Below, piece after piece: positions 16,288 through 23,498 of a stretch of 64,000 bases of DNA. The DNA comes from Hafnia alvei. Its GTDB lineage: Bacteria > Pseudomonadota > Gammaproteobacteria > Enterobacterales > Enterobacteriaceae. The stretch is taken from assembly GCF_964063325.1 (NCBI RefSeq), contig NZ_OZ061315.1, forward strand, positions 806,001 through 870,000. Direction: 5' to 3'. A program made the translations under genes and the position numbers. Below the pieces are notes generated by a model. That model saw nothing but the letters and a program-made list of their open reading frames with translations. It searched no databases and was not told the origin of the DNA. Position 1 is the stretch's first letter. Every line of letters starts with the position of its first letter.

Positions 16288-18435
16288 ATGAATACCGTCA
16301 AAATACAGTCTTCAACCAGAATGAATCCGGTCTGGCAGGATATGCTGCATCAGGCCACACAAACGCTGCTTGCTCAGCGCTCACTCTCTGAGCTAATGCG
16401 GGCACTACACGGCTTGTCATTCTCCGTTATTCGTTTTGATCGCGTGAATATTTTACGCCTTGACCCCTTGCACAATCGTATTACTCATTACGGCTATGAA
16501 CCTGAAAGCAAACAAATGCGATGCTCCAATGACGTATTGTTAGCTGAAGGGCCGGGGGGAAAAGTCTGGGCCGACCAGCAGCCTATTTGCTGTCGACGCG
16601 ATGCGTTTGTTCAGCAGTTTCCACAGGTGTCTGAACTGGTGCAGTATCGCGATTTAAACGTCTATTATCAGCTGCCGCTGACTACGCCACGCCAAAGATT
16701 AGGTGGTATCGAATTCATTAAACACGGCGATCAACAGTTCAGCGAAAGCGAGCTGGCTCTGGCACAGCCGTTGGCTGAGGTAGTTGCTAGCGTATTAGAG
16801 AATATCCTTGAGCGTGAACATGTTCAGCTTGAGGAAGAGAGCCTGCGCCGCGAGCGCGATCACTATCGCATTTTGGTGGACGTCACGAATGCCGTCACCT
16901 CTAAGCTTGAGCTCGATGGGCTGGCTGCGGAGGTTTCCAAAGAGATCCATCGTTTCTTCGGCATCGACTATATCGGCCTGTCGGTTTTTGATGAACAGGA
17001 AGATCGTTTTAAAGCCTATGTCGCCTGCTACCAAAGCGGAAAACCGGTGCTGCGTGAACAAAAATATCTGCCGCTGGAGGGCTCCCTTGCCCAACAGGTG
17101 GTGCAAAGCGAAGAGATGCTGTTGATGGATTTGCAGGACTCAGCGCGTCTTGCTCCGCAGGATCGCCAGCTAGCGCAGATGCTTGCGTTTGGCCATCAGA
17201 CCATCTGCCAACTGCCGCTGATCTTTGGTAATAAAGTGCTAGGCGTTCTGAAACTGGCGCAGTGCCAGCCCGCGATATTCAGTGATAATAACCTTAAGCT
17301 GCTGCGTCAAATTGCGGCACGTATCGCCATCGCGGTGGATAACGCGCTGGCATACGGTGAAATATCGCGCCTGAAAGATAGCTTGGTACACGAGAATCGC
17401 TATTTAACCGAACAAATTCGCCAAGGCAGCGATTTTGGTGAAATCGTTGGTCAAAGCGCGGCGATAAAAAGCGTGTTGGAACAGGTTGAAATGGTGGCTT
17501 CGAGCGACTGTAGCGTGCTGATCCTGGGTGAAACGGGAACAGGCAAGGAGTTGATCGCACAGGCTATTCATAATCTCAGCACACGCAATCAAAAGCGCAT
17601 GGTTAAAATGAACTGCGCCGCCATTCCTAGTGGCCTGATGGAAAGTGATTTATTCGGCCATGAGAAGGGCGCTTATACCGGCGCAACGTCACAGCGAATG
17701 GGGCGTTTTGAGCTGGCGAATAAGAGCTCGCTATTTTTGGATGAGGTGGGTGATATTCCGCTTGAGCTTCAACCAAAATTGCTGCGCGTATTGCAGGAGC
17801 GAGAAATTGAGCGACTGGGCGGGAATAAAATTATTCCGGTAGATGTGCGCCTGATTGCCGCGACCAATCGCGATCTGAAACAGATGGTGCTGGATCGTGA
17901 ATATCGCAGCGATCTCTATTATCGCCTTAATGTTTTTCCTATTGTGATCCCGCCTTTGCGTGAACGCCCAGAAGATATTCCACTGCTGGTCAAATTCTTC
18001 ACGCGCAAAATAGCTAAACGTATGAATCGCACTATCGATAGTATTCCAACGGAAACCATCCGCATGCTGTGCGATTTACCGTGGCCGGGTAATATTCGTG
18101 AGCTGGAAAATATCATTGAGCGTGCCGTTATCTTAACGCGTGGGCCGGTATTAAACTTGCAACTTAACGAGCTGCAATATCACCTTTCGCCACCGTTGGT
18201 GAATAAGCCTGCGCAAGCGGCGCCTTCTGCATGGTCAGTGACACCGCCTGCGGAAAAGGCGGCGCACGATCCAGCGCAGGGCGGTGAATTCAGCGAGCGT
18301 GAGCGCATTCTGGCGGCATTGCGTGAGTCTAACGGTATCGTGGCTGGCCCTCGTGGTGCTGCGGCACGGCTTGGGCTGAAACGCACCACGTTGATTTCCC
18401 GTATGCAGCGCTTAGGCATTTCTGCGAAGGACTAA
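16288..18435 (+). CDS. fhlA: Formate hydrogenlyase transcriptional activator FhlA
   Basis: Sigma-54-dependent activator that senses formate and switches on the FHL regulon. Two GAF domains (about residues 10-170 and 195-355) make up the N-terminal half. The AAA+ domain follows with Walker A GETGTGKE, the sigma-54 contact loop GAYTGA, Walker B SSLFLDEVGD and the R-finger region LYYRLNVFPI. The C-terminal Fis-type HTH is RGAAARLGLKRTTLISRM. The frame extends to a GTG at 16198, but alignment with E. coli FhlA begins near residue 42 of that frame. I therefore chose ATG 16288 (715 residues); ATG 16321 is also possible, and neither has a strong ribosome-binding site. Confidence 0.95.
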   Translation: MNTVKIQSSTRMNPVWQDMLHQATQTLLAQRSLSELMRALHGLSFSVIRFDRVNILRLDPLHNRITHYGYEPESKQMRCSNDVLLAEGPGGKVWADQQPICCRRDAFVQQFPQVSELVQYRDLNVYYQLPLTTPRQRLGGIEFIKHGDQQFSESELALAQPLAEVVASVLENILEREHVQLEEESLRRERDHYRILVDVTNAVTSKLELDGLAAEVSKEIHRFFGIDYIGLSVFDEQEDRFKAYVACYQSGKPVLREQKYLPLEGSLAQQVVQSEEMLLMDLQDSARLAPQDRQLAQMLAFGHQTICQLPLIFGNKVLGVLKLAQCQPAIFSDNNLKLLRQIAARIAIAVDNALAYGEISRLKDSLVHENRYLTEQIRQGSDFGEIVGQSAAIKSVLEQVEMVASSDCSVLILGETGTGKELIAQAIHNLSTRNQKRMVKMNCAAIPSGLMESDLFGHEKGAYTGATSQRMGRFELANKSSLFLDEVGDIPLELQPKLLRVLQEREIERLGGNKIIPVDVRLIAATNRDLKQMVLDREYRSDLYYRLNVFPIVIPPLRERPEDIPLLVKFFTRKIAKRMNRTIDSIPTETIRMLCDLPWPGNIRELENIIERAVILTRGPVLNLQLNELQYHLSPPLVNKPAQAAPSAWSVTPPAEKAAHDPAQGGEFSERERILAALRESNGIVAGPRGAAARLGLKRTTLISRMQRLGISAKD

Positions 18436-18448
18436 AAACCTCTCCTCG

Positions 18449-18479
18449 CACGGGCGGAAATGTACGTTTTTCGCCCGTG
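18449..18479 (+). terminator. Hairpin after fhlA
   Basis: A 12-bp stem (CACGGGCGGAAA / TTTTCGCCCGTG, one G-T pair) starts 14 bp after the fhlA stop. No U tract follows, so it may be a weak or Rho-assisted terminator. Confidence 0.45.
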
Positions 18480-18486
18480 TCATAGC

Positions 18487-18504
18487 GTCGACATAAGTGT
18501 CGAC
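18487..18504 (+). promoter_or_regulatory. Putative FhlA upstream activating site for hycA
   Basis: Perfect palindrome GTCGACA-taag-TGTCGAC centred about 115 bp upstream of the sigma-54 promoter. The same core CGACA-N4-TGTCG recurs upstream of hydN, fdhF and hycB. Confidence 0.75.
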
Positions 18505-18608
18505 ACGTCATCACTCGCCAGAACCATCCCGCCTGTTTATCTTGTCACTTTGAATGATTAATTCCCGTAATTATCTGAATAACATTGGTTATTTAATTAT
18601 TTTATTTA

Positions 18609-18626
18609 TTGGCACGGATTATGCTT
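18609..18626 (+). promoter_or_regulatory. Sigma-54 promoter of hycA
   Basis: TTGGCACG-N5-TGCTT pattern: the GG at 18611-18612 and GC at 18623-18624 are separated by exactly 10 bp, as required for a -24/-12 promoter. Confidence 0.88.
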
Positions 18627-18746
18627 TTGTAGTGATTGAAACGCTCAACGCTGCCGAATGTCGGCCTGATTGAGCGTCAAACAATCAGTGGGGCGATGCC
18701 CTAGGTAACACACTCCAACCCACAATGTGGAGCGAGGCAAAGAAGT

Positions 18747-19211
18747 ATGAAGGTCAGCGAATTAACCGAAAAGTCGCTTTATATCCATGACAAAAATGAA
18801 AAATTAATGGCGCAGTGGGCTTTGTATAAAAGCAGCTTAATCAAAGCCGCGACGTCTTCAAAGCTGAAGATTTTTCATGAGTTCAGCTGCGGTGATGGTG
18901 ACAGCGTTAACTTCACGGTGTTTGATCACTTTATGGTTGAAGTGAAGCTGGCAGATGAGTTTTACAGCAAAAAGATCCAGTACGGACTGCGCATGAACGA
19001 TGAACAGGGCGAAGATCATTTTGTGGAAATTAGCCATTCAACCATCGATGAGAATGGTCAGATTGATGGCAAGGTTAACAACCGTTCGATGGATGCGGTG
19101 TTGGAACACTATCTGGATAAGATCCACGATCTGTATGAAATCTTGTATCAGGCGATGAATACTAACCAGCCGGTGCGGGAATTGCTGGTAGGGAAGTTAG
19201 GCACTCATTGA
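18747..19211 (+). CDS. hycA: HycA, formate hydrogenlyase regulatory protein
   Basis: A 154-residue soluble protein related to E. coli HycA, which counteracts FhlA and lowers FHL expression. The clearest match is the C-terminal block DGKVNNRSMDAVLEHYLDKI. The N-terminal MKVSELTEKSLYIHDKNEKL also aligns. In E. coli hycA is the first gene of the hyc operon. Here it has been separated from hycB-I by 31 kb and sits alone after fhlA, with its own FhlA site and sigma-54 promoter. It converges on hypE. Confidence 0.88.
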   Translation: MKVSELTEKSLYIHDKNEKLMAQWALYKSSLIKAATSSKLKIFHEFSCGDGDSVNFTVFDHFMVEVKLADEFYSKKIQYGLRMNDEQGEDHFVEISHSTIDENGQIDGKVNNRSMDAVLEHYLDKIHDLYEILYQAMNTNQPVRELLVGKLGTH

Positions 19212-19250
19212 TCAATACCTCTCCTTATGCTGAGGAGAGAGTTACCCCAC

Positions 19251-19412
19251 CCCAACCCTCCCCTTCGCAGGGGAGGGAGCAGTTCAGCTTTCGATATTAA
19301 TTCAGTGCTCGATCGGCTCCTCCTCTTTGCAGAGGAGGGAGCAGTTCAGCTTTCGATATTAATTCAGTGCTCGATCGGCTCCTCCCCTGCGAAGGGGAGG
19401 TTGGTAGGGGGA
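19251..19412. repeat. GC-rich inverted repeat enclosing a 62-bp tandem duplication
   Basis: The block starts with CCCCAACCCTCCCCTTCGCA and ends with the inverse, GCGAAGGGGAGGTTGG. Inside are two nearly identical copies (period 62 bp) of a unit beginning GCAGTTCAGCTTTCGATATT at 19279 and 19341. Each unit boundary is itself a small CCTCC...GGAGG hairpin. It fills the space between the convergent hycA and hypE genes and may terminate both. Confidence 0.8.
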
Positions 19413-19424
19413 CAATCACGAATC

Positions 19425-20453
19425 TCAACAAATTCTTGGCAGCGGCTCACTGTGTGGTAAATCCAGCAGACGAGAGGTGCCATACATTCCGGTTAGGCGC
19501 ACTTGTTTTCCTTCTGTCACCACACCAATCGTTGCGGCGTCCACACCCAATGGATGCAGATGCAAGCTATCAAGCACCGCTTGTTCAGCTTCTGGCGCAA
19601 CGGCTATCACCAGCTTTCCTTCGTTGGCAAAATTCAGCGGCTCTAGCCCTAGGAGTTCACAAATACCGCGCACCGCGCTTTTTACCGGAAGTAATTGCTC
19701 GATAACGTCGATACCGCAGCCGCTCGCATTGGAGAACTCATGCATAATGGCGGTCACGCCACCGCGGGTTGCATCACGTAGGGCTCGAACGCCAGGGATA
19801 TTACGCAGTGGCGCAATCAGCGGAGCCAGTACCGCGCAGTCGCTGGTCAGTTCAGCTTCAAGCCCCAACTGCTCACGCAGATTCAGGATCGTGGCACCGT
19901 GATCGCCAAGCGTACCGCTGACGATCAGCTTGTCGCCGGGCTGGATCTCTGACGTTCCCCAGTGAATATCGTTCGGGATCGCGCCAATACCGGCGGTGTT
20001 GATAAAGATCTTATCCGCAGCGCCGCGCTGAACCACTTTGGTATCGCCAGTCACGATCTGGATATTTGCCGCACGCGCGGTCGCCGCCATGCTACGCACG
20101 ATCTTTTCCAGATCGGCCAGCGGTAACCCTTCTTCAAGAATAAAGCCACAGGAGAGATATTTAGGCTGAGCGCCACTTACCGCCAAATCGTTGGCGGTGC
20201 CGCATACGGCCAGCTTACCAATATCGCCACCGGGGAAAAATATCGGGTCGATAACATAGCTATCGGTGGTGAAGGCCAAGCGATCGCCGTGCTGGTTGAA
20301 AACACTCAGCGGCAAACGTGCCTGATCTTCACGTTCATCTAAAGCAGGATTGCTAAACAGGGGCAAAAACAGCGTATCAAGCAGTTGCTGCATCGCGCGG
20401 CCACCGCTGCCATGCGCCATCGTTATCACATCATCTTTAGACCATTCACTCAT
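19425..20453 (-). CDS. hypE: Hydrogenase maturation protein HypE
   Basis: HypE dehydrates the thiocarbamate made by HypF on its own C-terminal Cys, producing the thiocyanate that supplies CN ligands to the NiFe centre. The 342-residue protein belongs to the AIR synthase/PurM-like family (N-terminal AHGSGGRAMQQL; ATP-binding region VCGTANDLAVSGAQP and TGDTKVV). It ends in PRIC, the obligatory C-terminal Cys acceptor. It is the last gene of the leftward maturation operon, 15 bp after hypD. Confidence 0.97.
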   Translation of the reverse strand: MSEWSKDDVITMAHGSGGRAMQQLLDTLFLPLFSNPALDEREDQARLPLSVFNQHGDRLAFTTDSYVIDPIFFPGGDIGKLAVCGTANDLAVSGAQPKYLSCGFILEEGLPLADLEKIVRSMAATARAANIQIVTGDTKVVQRGAADKIFINTAGIGAIPNDIHWGTSEIQPGDKLIVSGTLGDHGATILNLREQLGLEAELTSDCAVLAPLIAPLRNIPGVRALRDATRGGVTAIMHEFSNASGCGIDVIEQLLPVKSAVRGICELLGLEPLNFANEGKLVIAVAPEAEQAVLDSLHLHPLGVDAATIGVVTEGKQVRLTGMYGTSRLLDLPHSEPLPRIC

Positions 20454-20468
20454 TCTTCGTACCTTCTC

Positions 20469-21584
20469 TTATTCAAGCCCACGACGATATTGATAGAACG
20501 CCGCACAGGCCCCTTCAGAAGAAACCATCAGCGCACCAAATGCGTTTTGCGGATTACAGCCAACGCCAAACAGAGGACATTCGGCCGGTTTGCAGCGACC
20601 GGTGAGTACATCACCGCAGCGCGCTCTTGGATCATCGGCGACTTTCTGTTCTTGCGGGTGGAAGCGTAATTCAGCGTCGAACTGAGCATACGCAGGGCTT
20701 AAGCCTACGCCGGAATGGGCGATTTCGCCTAAGCCACGCCATTCGCTGCTCTCTTTGGTGACGAATACTTCATCCAGAACTTTCTGCGCGATAGCATTGC
20801 CGTGATCGGGAACGATGCGGCGGTATTGATTTTCCACGCTGCAGCGTTCTTCGGCAATTTGCGCTACCAGCATATCCAGCGCCTGCAAGATATCGAGCGG
20901 CTCAAAGCCGGTGATAACCAAGGGCTTGTGGAAATCTTCGCAGATAAACTCATAGGGATGAGCGCCAATGACCATGCTGACATGGCCGGGCGCGAGGAAG
21001 CCGTCGATGCGTACATCCGGCTGCTGCAATAGGCTGCGCAGCGTAGGCGTGATCGTAATGTGCTGGCAGAAAACCGAAAAGTTTTTCAACCCCAGCGTTT
21101 TAGCCTGCTGCAGCGTTACCGCCGTGCTTGGCATCGTGGTTTCAAAGCCAAGGCCGAAGAACACCACTTCTTTGTCTGGATTCTGCTGCGCCAGCGCGAG
21201 GGAATCCAACGGCGAATAAACGATGCGAACATCAGCGCCTTTGCGTTTGGCATCCAGTAGAGAACCGTGGCGCCCAGGAACGCGCATGGCATCGCCAAAG
21301 GTACAAAAAATCACGTCCGGCTGGCTGGCAATTTCGACACACTCGTCGATGCGGCCCATTGGCAGAACGCAGACGGGACATCCGGGGCCGTGTACAAACT
21401 CGATCTCCGGTGGCAGCAGCTGATCTAGGCCAAATTTAAAAATAGCGTGAGTATGTCCGCCGCAAACTTCCATCAGCTGAAGAGGAAGTTTGCAGTGTGA
21501 AGGTAAGGTTCGAACCCGCTCTGTAATCCGCTGAACCAGCTTTTTAGCCAGTTCAGGATCGCGGAACTCATCAACAAACTGCAT
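20469..21584 (-). CDS. hypD: Hydrogenase maturation protein HypD
   Basis: Iron-sulfur scaffold that, with HypC, assembles the Fe(CN)2CO moiety. The 371-residue protein shows the family motifs MEVCGGHTHAIFKFGLDQLL, GPGCPVCVLP (a Cys pair), FCTFGDAMRVPG, GFETTMP and a late Cys cluster with RCGDVLTGRCKPAECPLFG that binds the 4Fe-4S cluster. It starts 13 bp after hypC. Length and motifs agree with E. coli HypD. Confidence 0.97.
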   Translation of the reverse strand: MQFVDEFRDPELAKKLVQRITERVRTLPSHCKLPLQLMEVCGGHTHAIFKFGLDQLLPPEIEFVHGPGCPVCVLPMGRIDECVEIASQPDVIFCTFGDAMRVPGRHGSLLDAKRKGADVRIVYSPLDSLALAQQNPDKEVVFFGLGFETTMPSTAVTLQQAKTLGLKNFSVFCQHITITPTLRSLLQQPDVRIDGFLAPGHVSMVIGAHPYEFICEDFHKPLVITGFEPLDILQALDMLVAQIAEERCSVENQYRRIVPDHGNAIAQKVLDEVFVTKESSEWRGLGEIAHSGVGLSPAYAQFDAELRFHPQEQKVADDPRARCGDVLTGRCKPAECPLFGVGCNPQNAFGALMVSSEGACAAFYQYRRGLE

Positions 21585-21597
21585 ATCTCATACCACC

Positions 21598-21894
21598 TTA
21601 CTTTTCACTGGCCTGAGGAGCGGGTTCGCCGTTACGCAGGAAATAACCGACGTCCTCTTCAACTTCTTGCATCGCCATTAGCGCATCCAGCGTATCTTTG
21701 GCTTCGGCCTCATCGAGAATGCTCATGGCAAAACCGACGTGAACCAGCACCCACTGACCAAGCATCTCTTGAGGTGAGCCTTCGCATACCAGCGCGATAT
21801 TGACTTCGCGCTTTACGCCACACACGTCAACCATTGCCATTTGATGTATATCATCGCCTACGGCAACGACCTGACCTGGAATTCCTAAGCACAT
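21598..21894 (-). CDS. hypC: Hydrogenase maturation chaperone HypC
   Basis: A 98-residue chaperone that carries the Fe(CN)2CO group with HypD and delivers it to the large-subunit precursor. The essential N-terminal motif is MCLGIPGQV, with Cys 2 as the ligand. The frame is open nine codons further upstream inside hypB, but the family start is ATG 21894, which overlaps the hypB end by 10 bp. The overlap implies coupled translation. HypC belongs to the HypC/HybG family; its presence in the FHL locus favours service to HycE. Confidence 0.96.
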   Translation of the reverse strand: MCLGIPGQVVAVGDDIHQMAMVDVCGVKREVNIALVCEGSPQEMLGQWVLVHVGFAMSILDEAEAKDTLDALMAMQEVEEDVGYFLRNGEPAPQASEK

Positions 21895-23030
21895 ACGTTT
21901 GTCTCCAACCATGCAAGCCAAGCATCCATTCCTTCACCGCTGGTGGCGGAAAGTTGGATAACGGTGATCTGTGGATTAACGCGTTTCGCATTGGCAATGC
22001 AGGCTTCAACGTCAAAATGCAGATACGGCAGCAGATCGATTTTATTAATAATCATCAGCGAAGAGGCGGCGAACATATGTGGATATTTCAGCGGCTTATC
22101 TTCGCCTTCGGTAACGGACAGCACGGCAACTTTATGACGTTCGCCAAGATCGAAGCTGGCTGGACACACCAGATTACCCACGTTCTCAATAAACAGCAGG
22201 CTACGGTCTGGCAGGTTCAGGCGATGCATTGCATCGTGCACCATTTGTGCGTCTAAGTGACAGCCTTTGCCGGTGTTCACCTGAATAGCAGGAACGCCGG
22301 TGGCGCGAATACGCTCTGCGTCATTGGTGGTTTGCTGATCGCCTTCAATCACGGCGCAGCTGTATTGATCGGCAATACGCTTGAGGGTTTCCGTCAGCAG
22401 CGTTGTTTTGCCTGAACCGGGGCTTGAAACCAAATTCAGTGCGGCAATATGCTGCTGGGTAAAGTGCTCACGGTTGTGCTCGGCCAGATGGTTATTTTTG
22501 CCGAGAACGTCCTGCTCAATTTGCAGCATACGGCGTTGAGTCATGCCGGGCGCATGGCTACCCGCCTCGCCTTTACCGTAGTGCAGATCGTTATCTTGCT
22601 GTTCTGGCGTAAATTTTTCGTCGTGTTTATCGAGATGCTTTTCTAGGCGCTTTTCTGCGTGCTTATTTTTGTTCTTATTCTTGTGTTTATGCTTGTGGTC
22701 GTGAAGATGCAGTTCAGCATCAGAGGCAAGTACGTAGTTATAGTGATGATGATGTACGTCGCCGGTGTGATGGTAATGGTGGTGCACCACTACGGTCTGA
22801 GGATGTTCACCCTGCGCGTGCTGATGTTGATGCCCATGATGATGACCGTGTTCATGGTTCTGCTCATGTTCATGATGATGGTGACCATGTTCGTGGCTGT
22901 GATCATGACCGTGTTCATGGCCATGGTGGTGATCGTGATGGTGTCCATGCTCATGATGATGGTCGTGATCGTGATGATCGTCGCCTTCAATGCGCTGTTC
23001 GCCAGCCGCGCAACCGCAAGTAGTACACAT
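21885..23030 (-). CDS. hypB: HypB nickel-inserting GTPase with a large His-rich domain
   Basis: HypB hydrolyses GTP to drive nickel insertion into the hydrogenase large subunit together with HypA. The 381-residue protein begins with the high-affinity nickel motif CTTCGC (Cys 2, 5 and 7). It then has an exceptional His-rich region with about 50 His between residues 19 and 136, including a Lys-His-Asn tract (KHKHKNKNKNKH, residues 113-124). The GTPase domain begins about residue 195 (P-loop SSPGSGKT near 203-210; NKIDLL near the C-terminus). E. coli HypB (290 residues) lacks such a region. It resembles the nickel-storing HypB of rhizobia, so nickel storage is likely. Confidence 0.96.
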   Translation of the reverse strand: MCTTCGCAAGEQRIEGDDHHDHDHHHEHGHHHDHHHGHEHGHDHSHEHGHHHHEHEQNHEHGHHHGHQHQHAQGEHPQTVVVHHHYHHTGDVHHHHYNYVLASDAELHLHDHKHKHKNKNKNKHAEKRLEKHLDKHDEKFTPEQQDNDLHYGKGEAGSHAPGMTQRRMLQIEQDVLGKNNHLAEHNREHFTQQHIAALNLVSSPGSGKTTLLTETLKRIADQYSCAVIEGDQQTTNDAERIRATGVPAIQVNTGKGCHLDAQMVHDAMHRLNLPDRSLLFIENVGNLVCPASFDLGERHKVAVLSVTEGEDKPLKYPHMFAASSLMIINKIDLLPYLHFDVEACIANAKRVNPQITVIQLSATSGEGMDAWLAWLETNVCA

Positions 23031-23047
23031 AAATTCTCTCCCGAAAA

Positions 23048-23389
23048 CTATTCGATTTCGATTTGTTTGATTTGCATGCTGTCGCCGCTGTCCACGCGCA
23101 GATTATGGCTCTGGCAATGTGGGCATCCTGCGTCATGCGCTGATACGGTAATGGCCTGGCTACAATCCCAGCACCAAGCTTGAGCTGGTTGGGTTGTGAT
23201 GTGCAGTTCACATCCCTCGGCTACGCTGCCACGGCAGACGATTTCAAAGCAAAAATGTACGGCGCTCTCTTCAATACATGAGAGTGCGCCAATCTCCAGC
23301 CATACACCGGTCACGCGCTTCACGTTGTTGGCTCGAGCCTGCTGTTCGATGATGTCAAATGCGCTCTGGCATAGGGTTAGTTCATGCAT
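23048..23389 (-). CDS. hypA: Hydrogenase nickel insertion protein HypA
   Basis: A 113-residue nickel metallochaperone acting with HypB. The N-terminus MHELTLCQ supplies His 2 for nickel. The zinc site is formed by two CxxC pairs in CWDC and CPHC, spaced as in the HypA/HybF family. An upstream extension of the frame to 23545 runs back into the hypF coding end and is ignored. The gap to hypF is 109 bp and to hypB 17 bp. I see no sigma-54 pattern in the hypF-hypA gap. Confidence 0.95.
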   Translation of the reverse strand: MHELTLCQSAFDIIEQQARANNVKRVTGVWLEIGALSCIEESAVHFCFEIVCRGSVAEGCELHITTQPAQAWCWDCSQAITVSAHDAGCPHCQSHNLRVDSGDSMQIKQIEIE

Positions 23390-23498
23390 AGTTGTTATCT
23401 TATTTTTTATGGCGGGCATATCCTCGGTGAATACACACCGTGGCACCTTGATTACCGTCATTAGATGGCTGATTGATAGCATTGTGATGGCGCAACAT

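Noticed and set aside
22780..22990. Short-period repeat in the hypB region as a CRISPR or microsatellite
   Set aside because: No regular repeat-spacer structure; it is codon repetition from the His-rich domain.
22659..23183. 174-codon plus-strand frame rich in Met and Val opposite hypB
   Set aside because: It is the complement of the His-rich hypB codons (CAT and CAC read as ATG and GTG), hence the Met-Val pattern; hypB is certain.
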